DNA of 64,000 nt from DASSUW01 sp963789005 (lineage in GTDB: Bacteria; Actinomycetota; Thermoleophilia; Solirubrobacterales; Solirubrobacteraceae): positions 62,001-126,000 of the forward strand of contig CAWBIZ010000005.1 in assembly GCA_963789005.1 (NCBI GenBank). The letters are read 5' to 3'. Shown piece after piece: positions 27,169 to 34,963 of this stretch. Position numbers and translations under genes: made by a program. The notes under the pieces were generated by a model that saw only the letters and a program-made list of their open reading frames with translations, was not told the origin of the DNA and made no database searches. How positions within the stretch are numbered: position 1 is the stretch's first letter; each line of letters begins with the position of its first letter.

Positions 27169-27591
27169 ATGAGCGATGCCCTCGCCGCACTCCGCACGGA
27201 GGCCCCGACGCAGGAGACCCGGCCGCTGCATGCGGTTCCGGACGAGGACAGCCCGCAGGCCGCCGCGACGGTCCTCAAGGCCGCCCCGGGCCGCTACCTC
27301 GCCGCCGACGACAAGGGCGAGCTCGTGCTGTACGCGCTCGGCGAGCGAGACGGCCAGACCCTGCACATCGGCCGCAGCCCGGCGTCCGACATCCTGCTCG
27401 ACGACGTCTCCGTCTCCCGCCGGCACGCGGTGCTCGTGCATCGCGGCGGCCAGGCGGTGCTGCTCGACGACCGGAGCCTGAACGGCATCTACGTCAACGG
27501 CGAGCGGGTGAGCGAGGCCAGCCTCAAGGACGGCGACTGGATCGCCGTCGGCCAGGTGAGCTTGCGGTACGTCGAGGTCACCGGCGGCTGA
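27169..27591 (+). CDS. FHA-domain protein
   Basis: A 140-residue protein. An unstructured acidic N-terminus (~50 residues) leads into a forkhead-associated domain with the phosphothreonine-binding signature: LHIGRSPASDILLDDVSVSR, RRHAVLVHRGG, and LDDRSLNGIYVNGERVSEAS. It should bind phosphothreonine peptides made by Ser/Thr kinases. ATG 27169 has an AGAAGGA site; upstream TTG 27142 and ATG 27148 are in frame. No kinase lies nearby. Confidence 0.9.
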   Translation: MSDALAALRTEAPTQETRPLHAVPDEDSPQAAATVLKAAPGRYLAADDKGELVLYALGERDGQTLHIGRSPASDILLDDVSVSRRHAVLVHRGGQAVLLDDRSLNGIYVNGERVSEASLKDGDWIAVGQVSLRYVEVTGG

Positions 27592-27630
27592 GCAGTCCGG
27601 TCGCCGGCGCCACCGACGCGTACCCCTGAA

Positions 27631-27668
27631 ACCCGGCCCGGGCTTGCCAAGCAGGCCTGGGCCGGGCA
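27631..27668 (+). terminator. Terminator-like hairpin
   Basis: CCCGGCCC (27632-27639) pairs with GGGCCGGG (27659-27666) after the FHA gene. There is no long T tract, so it may simply be a structured boundary before the MerR-like gene. Confidence 0.4.
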
Positions 27669-27679
27669 TATCTTGACCC

Positions 27680-28081
27680 GTGGCCAAAGTGCACGGGCAT
27701 TTCCTCGCGGGTGAGGCTGGAGAGCTGGCCGGCGTCTCCGGGAACACGATCGGCCAGTGGGCGCGGTGGGGCTACATCCGCCCGTCCCAGTCCGCGGAGC
27801 GCCCGCACGTGTACAGCGTCGAGGACGTCGCCGAGGCCGCGATCGTGCACACGCTGCTCGAGCGCGGCGTCCGCCATCGCGACATCCGGCGGGCGATCGA
27901 GCGGCTGGGCGGGTACGGCGACTGGCCGCTGAGCGAGGCTCCCCTGGCGACCACGCCCGAGGGCCGGATCGTGCTGCGGGAGAACGGCGCGCTGTACGCA
28001 CTGTCGCCGCGGGGGTGGCAGCTGATGGCCGCTCCGCCTGCGGTCGAGGCTGTCCGGCTGCGGTTGCGGCGGGGAGGTTGA
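27680..28081 (+). CDS. MerR-like HTH protein
   Basis: A 133-residue protein with an N-terminal MerR-type helix-turn-helix: LAGEAGELAGVSGNTIGQWA, then RWGYIRPSQSAERPHVYSVE and a helix ERGVRHRDIRRAIERLGGYG. The remainder has no effector motif and is too short for a classic MerR dimer helix. GTG 27680 is the start. It converges on the gene at 28084, and the stop codons are two bases apart. Confidence 0.75.
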   Translation: MAKVHGHFLAGEAGELAGVSGNTIGQWARWGYIRPSQSAERPHVYSVEDVAEAAIVHTLLERGVRHRDIRRAIERLGGYGDWPLSEAPLATTPEGRIVLRENGALYALSPRGWQLMAAPPAVEAVRLRLRRGG

Positions 28082-28083
28082 GG

Positions 28084-28704
28084 TCAGCCGCCGCGGCGGC
28101 GCCGGACGGCACGCCCGACGACGGAGGCGTCGAACGCCTCGCCGACGGTCCCCAGCGCGGCCGCGACGGAATGCCCGGCCCGGCCCATCCGGGAGTCGTT
28201 CGCCGGCTCGATCGCACGCTCCGGCGAGCGCCCCTCGGCGACCGCCACGCCGCGTGCGGCGCCCTCGAGCTCCCGCAGCCGCCCCTCCCAGCGGCGCTCC
28301 CACGCGGCGAGATCGTCGTCGCCCCGTGCGGTCGCCAGCTCGGCGAGGTACCCGAGCAGCACGCCCACGTAGGCGGCCTCGAGCACCGCACCGCGCACGG
28401 CCTGGTTGCGCTCGAGCAGCAGATCGGCGGCCCCGCGCAGGTGGGCGAGCTGCCCGCCGGCACCCTGCGCCGCGGGCTCGCCGTGCAGGTTGTGGACCGC
28501 GGTCAGCCCGGCCAGCTCGCCGAGCATCTCGCGCGCCGCCGCGGCGCCTCGCGACAGCACCTCGGCAGGCTCGCCCCCGAGACGCGAGCCCAGCCGCTCC
28601 CAGTGGCTCGCCAGATGGCGCCCGGTGGCGTACAGCTCGCGCAGCGCGCGGTGCTCGGCCGGGAAGAGCCCGTTCTGGCTCAGCGGTAGCGGCCCGGTTC
28701 CCAC
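28084..28704 (-). CDS. Helical hypothetical protein coupled to the cobalamin adenosyltransferase gene
   Basis: A 206-residue, all-helical soluble protein (PAEHRALRELYATGRHLASH, LAELATARGDDDLAAWERRW). The GTG at 28704 has a GAGGAG site five bases away and overlaps the end of pduO by 25 bases; a CTG at 28683 overlapping the stop by four bases is an alternative. No family recognised. Being coupled to a cobalamin adenosyltransferase suggests a role in cobalamin handling, but nothing in the sequence proves it. The C-terminus is Arg-rich. Confidence 0.6.
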   Translation of the reverse strand: MGTGPLPLSQNGLFPAEHRALRELYATGRHLASHWERLGSRLGGEPAEVLSRGAAAAREMLGELAGLTAVHNLHGEPAAQGAGGQLAHLRGAADLLLERNQAVRGAVLEAAYVGVLLGYLAELATARGDDDLAAWERRWEGRLRELEGAARGVAVAEGRSPERAIEPANDSRMGRAGHSVAAALGTVGEAFDASVVGRAVRRRRGG

Positions 28705-29243
28705 AGCGGCTCCTCGGTGCCCGCGGCCACGTTGGCGGCCCGCGACAGGATGAACAGGAGGTCGGAGAGGCGGTTCAGGTAGCGCACGCACTCGGCGCTC
28801 ACGGCGTCGCCGCACGCGATCACCCGCCGCTCGGCCCGCCGGCACACCGTCCGGCACACGTGCAGCTGCGCGGCGCCCCCCGACCCGCCCGGGAGCACGA
28901 ACGACTTCAGGGCCGGCAGCTCGGCGTTGACCTCGTCGCAGGCCTGCTCCAGCCACGCGGTCTGCTCGCCGGCCACCCGCAGCCGCGAGCGGTCGTCGCC
29001 GAGCGGCACCGAGAGGTCGGCTCCGACGTCGAACAGATCGTTCTGGATCCGCTGCAGCCAGCCGGTGAACCGCTCGGGCAGCCCGGGCAGCGCCAGCGCC
29101 ACGCCGATCGCGGCGTTGAGCTCGTCGACCGTCCCGTACGCCTCGATCCGCGGGTCGGTCTTCGGCACGCGGCTCATGTCGCCGAGGTGCGTCTCGCCCC
29201 CGTCGCCGAGCCGCGTGTAGATCCGCGTGAGGTTGACCGTCAT
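28680..29243 (-). CDS. PduO-type cob(I)yrinic acid a,c-diamide adenosyltransferase
   Basis: A 187-residue enzyme that transfers adenosine from ATP to cob(I)alamin. The N-terminal ATP-binding motif NLTRIYTRLGDGGETHLGD is complete; then VPKTDPRIEAYGTVDELNAA, LQRIQNDLFDVGADLSVP, and the active-site helices HVCRTVCRRAERRVIACGD and CVRYLNRLSDLLFILSRAAN match the PduO family. ATG 29243 keeps the normal N-terminus. It is divergent from the cobalamin-uptake operon; the promoter for that operon lies in its first codons on the other strand. So import and activation of cobalamin are encoded back to back. Confidence 0.95.
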   Translation of the reverse strand: MTVNLTRIYTRLGDGGETHLGDMSRVPKTDPRIEAYGTVDELNAAIGVALALPGLPERFTGWLQRIQNDLFDVGADLSVPLGDDRSRLRVAGEQTAWLEQACDEVNAELPALKSFVLPGGSGGAAQLHVCRTVCRRAERRVIACGDAVSAECVRYLNRLSDLLFILSRAANVAAGTEEPLWEPGRYR

Positions 29244-29262
29244 GACCTCGGGGCGGTATAGC
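29233..29262 (+). promoter_or_regulatory. Putative promoter of the cobalamin-uptake operon
   Basis: TTGACC at 29233-29238 and TATAGC at 29257-29262, separated by 18 bases. A start near 29269 would begin the transcript just before the riboswitch. It overlaps the 5' end of the divergent adenosyltransferase gene. Confidence 0.55.
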
Positions 29263-29267
29263 ATGGG

Positions 29268-29483
29268 CCCTGACAATCAGGTCGGTGGACAGGGAAGCCG
29301 GTGAGAGACCGGCGCGGACCCGCCACTGTGACCGGGGAAGCCAATCGCACGGGGGAATGGCCGCCAGGCCATTCCCCGACGGAATCGCCCCCTAGGGCGA
29401 TTCCGCAGCCACTGGTGTCGCGACGCGAACCGGGAAGGCGCGAAACGGTAGGCCCGGGAGCCAGGAGACCTCCCTCCGACCCC
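29268..29483 (+). promoter_or_regulatory. Cobalamin riboswitch
   Basis: Class hallmarks in order: CAGGGAAGCCGGTGAGAGAC, GCGGACCCGCCACTGTGACC (the B12 box region), then GCCACTGG, GGGAAGGCGC and GAGCCAGGAGACCTCCC at the 3' end. It sits between the promoter and the first gene of the uptake operon, whose start lies about 40 bases downstream. Two perfect hairpins, GGGGAATGGCC/GGCCATTCCCC and GGAATCGCCC/GGGCGATTCC, expand the variable arm at 29352-29405. Cobalamin binding should turn the operon off. Confidence 0.95.
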
Positions 29484-29521
29484 AAGCCGATTCGCCCTCG
29501 CGGAAAGGGGTGGCTCAACCC

Positions 29522-30613
29522 ATGAAGTTCCGAATCGCCGCCGGCCTCGCTGCCGGTCTAGTCGTCGCCGTCGCGGCGCCGGCCGCAGCCGAGCCGGTCA
29601 CCGTCGACCTCCGGATCGAAGGTCCCACGCGCACGATCTTCGAAGGCCCGGTGACGACCGACGTGCGCGGCTTCCGGTTCACCGACGACACCGTCACGCA
29701 CCGCTGCGACGGCACCACCGTCGGCGGCAGCAGTACGACGCCGGTGCCCACCCGCGGCGCCGTGTTGGCTGCCGCCGCCAAGCGCGCGCCGTTCTCCATG
29801 ACCGGCGACTGGTTCGAGAGCCTGGGCGCGACGTTCGAGACGATCGACGGCGAGTCGGTGGCGTTCGACTCGGGGAGCGGTCGCTTCCTGGCCGAGTACG
29901 AGAACGGCCAGTTCGCGAGCTTCGGCGCGTGTGCGGACCCGGTCGAGGACGGCGACGACGTGCTGTTCGCCTACGCCGACGGCAGCGAGATCCTCCTCGC
30001 ACTGTTCGGTCCCCGACGCGCGCGGCCGAACCGGGAGTTCAGCGTGTTGGTCGCCGACGCGTCGACCGGGCAGCCGGTCGCCGGGGCCGAAGTCGACGGC
30101 CAGCTCACGGGCGCCGGCGGCACGGTCACGCTCGACGCTCCCGGCCGGCGCGCGTTCGTCGACCTCAAGGCCACCCGGACGGGCGCGATCCGGTCCAACC
30201 GGCTGCGCGTGTGCGTGACCAAGCGGCCGTGCGGCGGCTCCAGCGATCGCACCGCGCCGCTCGCCCGCGTCACGGGCATCCGCCACGGCGCCGACTACGA
30301 GCGAGGGCCCCGCGAGCTGCGCGGCCGCGTGGCCACCGACCCGGCGGGCGTGCGCGAGGTGCTGGTCAGCCTGCGGCGCAAGCGTGAGGGCCGCTGCTCG
30401 ACGTACTCGGCGACGGTCGAGCGCTTCGTCCGCCGTTCGTGCGGCGCCAAGGCGCCGTTCGCCGTCGATCCCGAGCGCGGCCGCTGGAGCTATCTCCTGC
30501 CCGCGCGGCTCGCGCCCGGCCGGTACGTGCTCGAGGCGATCGCCGTCGACCGCGCCGGCAACCGCGACAGCCTCGAGCGGGCACGCAACAAGGTGGTCTT
30601 CCGGGTCCGATGA
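29522..30613 (+). CDS. Secreted DUF4430-like protein, first gene of cobalamin-uptake operon
   Basis: A 363-residue protein with a signal peptide (FRIAAGLAAGLVVAVAAPAA). Residues ~25-165 fit the DUF4430 (transcobalamin C-terminal-like) pattern: VTVDLRIEGPTRTIFEGPV, then GDWFESLGATFETIDGES and PVEDGDDVLFAYADG. Then an Ig-like domain with a CNA-B-type turn (GAEVDGQLTGAGGTVTLDAP) and a second beta domain with paired cysteines near the C-terminus (RCSTYSATVERFVRRSCGAK). ATG 29522 has an AAAGGGG site. It is directly under the cobalamin riboswitch and overlaps the next gene by ATGA. Likely an extracellular cobalamin- or corrinoid-binding protein; this is inference from domain type and control. Confidence 0.75.
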   Translation: MKFRIAAGLAAGLVVAVAAPAAAEPVTVDLRIEGPTRTIFEGPVTTDVRGFRFTDDTVTHRCDGTTVGGSSTTPVPTRGAVLAAAAKRAPFSMTGDWFESLGATFETIDGESVAFDSGSGRFLAEYENGQFASFGACADPVEDGDDVLFAYADGSEILLALFGPRRARPNREFSVLVADASTGQPVAGAEVDGQLTGAGGTVTLDAPGRRAFVDLKATRTGAIRSNRLRVCVTKRPCGGSSDRTAPLARVTGIRHGADYERGPRELRGRVATDPAGVREVLVSLRRKREGRCSTYSATVERFVRRSCGAKAPFAVDPERGRWSYLLPARLAPGRYVLEAIAVDRAGNRDSLERARNKVVFRVR

Positions 30614-31323
30614 GGGCCGCTCTGCCCATTCTCTTCGCCGCGCTGGTGGCGGCGGCTCCGGCCGACGCCGCCAGCGTCGACGTGATGGTCGTCGGCAAGG
30701 AGCGGGCGCTGCGCGCGCCCAAGGAGGTGCGGCTCAAGGCGCGCACGGTGAAGGTCGGCGCGCGCCGCTGCCGCGTGGGCGCCCGCACGCCGCTGGCGGT
30801 GCTCGCCGCCGCCCGGCTGCGGCTGGGCATCCGCGACTACGCGCGCTGCGGTCGTGACCCGGACGCCGCCGGCGGCCTCTACGTTGCCAAGGTGGGTCGC
30901 GAGCGCGAGAAGGGGAACGGCGGCTGGGTCTACAAGGTCGGTCGCCGTGCCGGGACGGCCGCGGCCGCGGACCCGGCCGGCTCGTTCGGCACCGGCCGCC
31001 GGCTGCGCCACGGCCAGCGGGTGACGTGGTTCTGGTGCGAGCAGCAGGCGTCGGGGACGTGCCAGCGGACGCTCGAGGCGCGGCCGGCGCGTCGTACCAC
31101 CCGCGTTGGCGAGGCGCTGCGCGTGACGGTGCGCGGCTACGACGACTACGGGCGCGGTATTGCGACCGCGGGCGCGGCCGTCCGGCTCGGCTCGGCCACC
31201 GCGACGACCGACGCGCAGGGCGTGGCGGTACTCACCGTCGGCCCGCAGACCGGCCGCCTGCGGCTGACGGCGAGCCGAGCCGGCTTCGTGCGCGCGTTCC
31301 CTCTCCCGGTGACGGTGCGATGA
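30610..31323 (+). CDS. Secreted DUF4430-domain protein with Ig-like tail
   Basis: A 237-residue exported protein. Signal peptide at residues 1-20 (ALPILFAALVAAAPADA), then a DUF4430 core: ARTPLAVLAAARLRLGIRDY, GGLYVAKVGREREKGNGGWV, and LRHGQRVTWFWCEQ. In transcobalamin and intrinsic factor the equivalent beta domain closes over cobalamin with a W/Y-rich hairpin; the GGWVYKVG and VTWFWC segments occupy that place here. Residues ~165-237 are an Ig-like fold (YDDYGRGIATAGAAVRLGSA). It overlaps both neighbours by four bases. Confidence 0.8.
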   Translation: MRAALPILFAALVAAAPADAASVDVMVVGKERALRAPKEVRLKARTVKVGARRCRVGARTPLAVLAAARLRLGIRDYARCGRDPDAAGGLYVAKVGREREKGNGGWVYKVGRRAGTAAAADPAGSFGTGRRLRHGQRVTWFWCEQQASGTCQRTLEARPARRTTRVGEALRVTVRGYDDYGRGIATAGAAVRLGSATATTDAQGVAVLTVGPQTGRLRLTASRAGFVRAFPLPVTVR

Positions 31324-32264
31324 GGTGGCCGCTCCTCCTCGCGCTCTTTGCGGTTGCCGCGCTTGCGGCGGGCTGCGGCTTCGGCGAGGGCGCCACGCGC
31401 GGCGACGCCACGCTCACCGTCACGCGCGACTTCGGCGGCGAGGCGCTGCACGAGGGCGCCGAGCAGGAGACCGCGACCGACGGCGACACCGTGATGCGGC
31501 TGCTGCAGGATCGCTACGAGGTCGACACGCGCTACGGCGGCGGGTTCGTGCAGGAGATCGACGGCATCGGCGGCGGTCGCGCCGACGGCCGCCGGGTCGA
31601 CTGGTTCTACTACGTGAACGGCATCGAGGCGCCCGTGGGGGCGGCCGAGCGGCGCGTGTCGGCCGGCGAGCGCGTGTGGTGGGACCACCACAACTGGGAG
31701 GCCGCGCAGCGCGTCCCGGCCGTGGTCGGCTCGTTCCCCGAGCCGTTCGCGACCGGCCTCGAGGGCAAGCGCTTCCCCGTCCGCCTGGTCTGCGCCGGCG
31801 ATGCCGAGCGCTCGTGCGACGAGGTCACCACCCGCCTGCTGGACTCGGGCGTGAAGGCGGTGCCGCGCGCGGTGCTCGAGCAGTCGCCGGGGGAGGAGGT
31901 GCTGCGCGTGATCGTCGGCCGCTGGGCCGACGTGCGGCGCGACGCCATCGCCCGCCGGCTCGAGCGCGGCCCGGCGGCGACCGGCGTGTTCGCCCGGCCG
32001 ACCGGCACCGGCGACGCCATCGTCGTGCTCGACGCCGACGGCCAGCCGGTGCGGACGCTGCGAGCCGGCTCGGGGCTCGTCGCCGCCACGACCGTCGAGG
32101 GCCAGGCGCCGACCTGGATCGTCACCGGCACCGACGAGGTCGGCGTGGCGTCGGCGGCCGCGGCGCTCACCGAGGAGCGCCTCGAGCAGCGCTTTGCGGT
32201 CGCGGTCGAGGCGGGCCGCGACGTCCCGCTGCCCGTCACCGGCGCGGAGACGACCCCGCCGTGA
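31320..32264 (+). CDS. DUF4430-domain lipoprotein
   Basis: A 314-residue lipoprotein: LLALFAVAALAAGCGFGEGA places the lipid-modified cysteine at residue 19. The DUF4430 domain follows (ATLTVTRDFGGEAL, GDTVMRLLQDRYEVDTRYGG, VDWFYYVNGIEAPVGAAERR, GERVWWDHHNWEAAQRV), the clearest of the three copies. The C-terminal ~200 residues hold alpha/beta structure (FPVRLVCAGDAERSCDEVTT; EVLRVIVGRWADVRRDAIAR) without a known name. As the membrane-anchored member it could pass cobalamin to the ECF transporter. Start overlaps the previous stop (ATGA). Confidence 0.8.
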   Translation: MRWPLLLALFAVAALAAGCGFGEGATRGDATLTVTRDFGGEALHEGAEQETATDGDTVMRLLQDRYEVDTRYGGGFVQEIDGIGGGRADGRRVDWFYYVNGIEAPVGAAERRVSAGERVWWDHHNWEAAQRVPAVVGSFPEPFATGLEGKRFPVRLVCAGDAERSCDEVTTRLLDSGVKAVPRAVLEQSPGEEVLRVIVGRWADVRRDAIARRLERGPAATGVFARPTGTGDAIVVLDADGQPVRTLRAGSGLVAATTVEGQAPTWIVTGTDEVGVASAAAALTEERLEQRFAVAVEAGRDVPLPVTGAETTPP

Positions 32265-32323
32265 GCCGGAGCTGGGATCGCGCCGCGACCGGCATCCGCC
32301 GCGTTGTGAGGTGTGGGCCGTGA
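32261..32323 (+). other. 20-codon micro-ORF bridging lipoprotein and ecfT genes
   Basis: GTG 32261 overlaps the lipoprotein stop and its TGA overlaps the ecfT GTG at 32320, so translation could pass through without a gap. It encodes VSRSWDRAATGIRRVVRCGP, whose start resembles that of EcfT (VSPGWDRALGGG). Confidence 0.5.
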
Positions 32324-33201
32324 GCCCGGGCTGGGATCGCGCCCTGGGCGGCGGCGCTTCGGCGAGCCCGCTGAGCGCGGCGCGGGCGGGTGTCGGTGCG
32401 CTGTGGTGCGTGACGCTCGGGCTGGCGGCGCTGTCGTTCGAGCATCCGCTGCTGGTGGGCACCGTGCTCGCCGCCACGCTGGCCGCGGCCGCCGCCGCCC
32501 ACGCGGGCCGCTTCGTCGTCCGCGCCGTGCTGTGGGCGCTGCCGTTCGGGGCGGCGATCGCGGTCGTGAACGCGCTCGTCACGCGCGAGGGCCTGACCGT
32601 GCTGTTCCGCGGCGGCTCGGTGCCGCCGCTCGGCCAGCTCGACGTGACGGCAGAGGCGCTGGCCTACGGCGGCGTGCTCGGCCTGCGGGCGGTGGCGCTG
32701 ATCGCCGCCGCGGCGCTGCTGACCGCGGCGGTCGACGCCGACGAGCTGCTGCGCGCGCTCCGCCGCCGCTCGCTGCGTGCGGGCGTCACCGCAGCGCTGG
32801 CGACGCGCCTGATGCCGGTCCTCGCCCGCGACGGGCGCCGGCTGGCCGACGCCCAGCGCACGCTGACCGACCGGCCGCCGCGGCTCGGCGTGCTGCGCGC
32901 GGTGACCGCAGGCGCGCTCGATCGGGCGACCGACGTGGCCGCCACGCTCGAGGTGCGCGGCTTCGGCGCCGGCGGGCGCCTGCAGCGCCGCCGCCGGCCG
33001 GTCTCCCGCCACGACGTCGCCTTCGCGGTGTCTGCGCTGGCCGTGGCGGCGCTGGCGGTGGCCGCCGGGCTTGGCGGCTGGGAGGGCTTCGAGCCGTACC
33101 CGCGCACCGAGGCCTCGCTCGGCGCCGCGCAGCTCGGCCTCGCCGCGGCCCTGACCGCGTGCGCCCTGCTCCCGTTCGCCGACCGCCGGGGGATCGGGTG
33201 A
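32320..33201 (+). CDS. ECF transporter transmembrane component EcfT
   Basis: A 293-residue membrane protein. Five to six helices (GALWCVTLGLAALSFEHPLL, RFVVRAVLWALPFGAAIAVV, EALAYGGVLGLRAVALIAAA) and the two coupling-helix motifs typical of EcfT: the A-R-x-like segments ATRLMPVLARDGRRLADAQR and ATDVAATLEVRGFGAGGRLQ. EcfT links the two ATPases to the S-component. Here it sits between DUF4430 proteins and the double ATPase gene and ends overlapping it (GTGA). Confidence 0.85.
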   Translation: MSPGWDRALGGGASASPLSAARAGVGALWCVTLGLAALSFEHPLLVGTVLAATLAAAAAAHAGRFVVRAVLWALPFGAAIAVVNALVTREGLTVLFRGGSVPPLGQLDVTAEALAYGGVLGLRAVALIAAAALLTAAVDADELLRALRRRSLRAGVTAALATRLMPVLARDGRRLADAQRTLTDRPPRLGVLRAVTAGALDRATDVAATLEVRGFGAGGRLQRRRRPVSRHDVAFAVSALAVAALAVAAGLGGWEGFEPYPRTEASLGAAQLGLAAALTACALLPFADRRGIG

Positions 33202-34862
33202 GCGCGATCGATCGCACGGGGGTCACTCCCGGCCTCGCCCTCGCCGTCGACGGCGTCACCTACCGGTATCCCGGCGCGGACCGGCCCTCGCTGCGGGATG
33301 TGTCGCTGACCGTCGAGCCCGGCGAGTTCGTGGTGCTCGCGGGCGCGTCCGGCTCGGGCAAGTCGACGCTCCTGCGCGCGGCCGCGGGCCTCGTGCCGCA
33401 CTTCCACGGCGGCACGTTCGCGGGCCGGCTCGCCTGCGGCGGTCTCGACACGCGCGACCACGGCCCGGCCGAGCTCTCGGCGGTCGCGGGCACGCTGTTC
33501 CAGGACCCGGAGACGCAGGTCGTGATGGGCACCGTGCGGTCGGAGCTCGCGTTCCCGCTCGAGAACCGCGGCTGGAGCGCGGCGGCGGTCGCTCGCGGGG
33601 TCGAGGAGGCGGCGCTGGCGCTCGGGATCGCTGCGCTGCTCGATCGCTCGACGCACGAGCTGTCCGGCGGGGAGCTGCAGCGGGTGGCGCTGGGAGCCGC
33701 GCTCGCCGGACGCCCGCGAGTGCTGCTGCTCGACGAGCCGACCTCGCAGCTCGATCCGGTGGCCGGCGACGAGCTGCTGGGCGTGCTGCGGCGCATCAAC
33801 GAGGAGTGGGGGACGGCCGTGCTGCTGGCCGAGCACCGGCTCGAGCGCTGTCTGCCGGCCGCCGACCGCGTGCTGGCGCTGCACGCGGGCGAGATCGCCT
33901 TCGACGGCCCGCCGGACGCGTTCGCCGCCTGGGCACCGCCCGAGCTCCAGCCGCCGGTCACCCGCCTCTGCGCGCTGGCCGGCATCTCGGAGCGCCCGGC
34001 CACGGTCAAGGCGGCCCGCCAAGCGCTCGCCGACCGCCTCGCTGCCCTGGAGGGGTCTGACCCCTCAGGGCTTGTCGCCCCGCAGGAGGGGTCAGACCCC
34101 TCGGGAGTTCTTGGCGCTGTCACGCGGTTTCTGCGTCCGTCGGAGGGAGCCAAGGGGTCGGACCCCGGCCGGGGTCAGACCCCTGTTGTCGCGCTGCGGC
34201 GCGCGTGGTACGAGATCTCGTCCGGGCCGGCGATCCTGCGCGGCGTCGATCTGGCGCTCGCGCCCGGCGAGGCGGTGGCGCTGCTGGGGCGCAACGGGGC
34301 GGGCAAGTCGACACTGCTGCGGCTGCTCGCCGGCCTGCTCGAGCCCACGCGCGGCAAGGTCGTGCGTGCCGGGCGGGTGGCCCTGCTGCTCCAGAACCCG
34401 GGCGACTACTTCCTGCACGACCGCATCGGCGACGACCTGCCGGCGGCGGGCGAGCTCGCCGATCGCCATCCGCGGGACGTCTCGGGCGGCGAGCGGCAGC
34501 GGCTCGCGCTCGAGCTTGTGCTGACAAGCGGCGAGCCGCCCGTCGCCGTCTGCCTCGACGAGCCCACGCGCGGGATGGACCGTGGCCACGGCGCCCGGCT
34601 GGCAGCCCGGCTGCGCGAGCTGGCCGCCGGCGGCACCGCCGTCCTGGTGGCGACCCACGACGCCGAGTTCGCCGCCGCCTGGGCCGAGCGCGCGGTGTTG
34701 CTCGGCGAGGGCCGCCCGGTGGCCGACGCCCCGATCGCCGAGGTGTTGGGCGGCGGCTGGTACTTCGCCACGCAGACCGCGCGCGTGCTCGGCGGCGCGG
34801 GCGGCGCGCTCGACCCGGAGAGCGGCGCAGCCCTGCTCCGCGTCGCGGAGGTCGTCGGATGA
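33198..34862 (+). CDS. Double-ATPase ECF transporter subunit (EcfA-EcfA' fusion)
   Basis: A 554-residue protein with two complete ABC ATPase domains. Domain 1 (~10-240): Walker A GASGSGKSTLL, Q-loop FQDPETQVV, signature LSGGELQR, Walker B VLLLDEPTSQLD, switch His in AEHRL. Domain 2 (~330-540): Walker A GRNGAGKSTLL, QNPGDYF, signature VSGGERQR, Walker B VCLDEPTRGMD, switch THD. Both sites look active. The linker (~283-328) is low-complexity and built from GSDPSG-type units encoded by palindromic GGGGTCWGACCCC repeats. It powers the cobalamin ECF transporter with EcfT and the S-component downstream. Confidence 0.95.
   Translation: MSAIDRTGVTPGLALAVDGVTYRYPGADRPSLRDVSLTVEPGEFVVLAGASGSGKSTLLRAAAGLVPHFHGGTFAGRLACGGLDTRDHGPAELSAVAGTLFQDPETQVVMGTVRSELAFPLENRGWSAAAVARGVEEAALALGIAALLDRSTHELSGGELQRVALGAALAGRPRVLLLDEPTSQLDPVAGDELLGVLRRINEEWGTAVLLAEHRLERCLPAADRVLALHAGEIAFDGPPDAFAAWAPPELQPPVTRLCALAGISERPATVKAARQALADRLAALEGSDPSGLVAPQEGSDPSGVLGAVTRFLRPSEGAKGSDPGRGQTPVVALRRAWYEISSGPAILRGVDLALAPGEAVALLGRNGAGKSTLLRLLAGLLEPTRGKVVRAGRVALLLQNPGDYFLHDRIGDDLPAAGELADRHPRDVSGGERQRLALELVLTSGEPPVAVCLDEPTRGMDRGHGARLAARLRELAAGGTAVLVATHDAEFAAAWAERAVLLGEGRPVADAPIAEVLGGGWYFATQTARVLGGAGGALDPESGAALLRVAEVVG
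34051..34183. repeat. Four GGGGTCxGACCCC palindromes inside the EcfA linker
   Basis: Copies at 34051-34065 (AGGGGTCTGACCCCT), 34087-34101 (AGGGGTCAGACCCCT), 34154-34166 (GGGGTCGGACCCC) and 34171-34183 (GGGGTCAGACCCC). All read in frame, giving GSDPSG, GSDPSG, GSDPG and GQTPV in the linker between ATPase domains. Confidence 0.85.
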
Positions 34863-34957
34863 ACCGGATCGACACGTCGGGTGTCGCGCTCCGCTGCGGA
34901 GGTCGTCAGATGAACCGGAACGACACGCGGCGTGTCCCGCGCGCCGCGGAGGTTGTC
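34845..34957 (+). repeat. 51-base tandem repeats at the ecfA-ecfS junction
   Basis: Units starting GCGGAGGTCGTC at 34845, 34896 and 34946 (third partial) carry ATGAACCGGATCGACACG and ATGAACCGGAACGACACG. They start inside the ecfA end and finish at the ecfS start, and code for the micro-ORF at 34859. Confidence 0.7.
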
Positions 34958-34963
34958 GCGTGA
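34859..34963 (+). other. 34-codon micro-ORF bridging ecfA and ecfS
   Basis: ATG 34859 overlaps the ecfA stop; TGA 34961-34963 overlaps the ecfS GTG at 34960. It encodes two MNRxDT repeats. It may serve only to keep ribosomes on the message. Confidence 0.45.
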
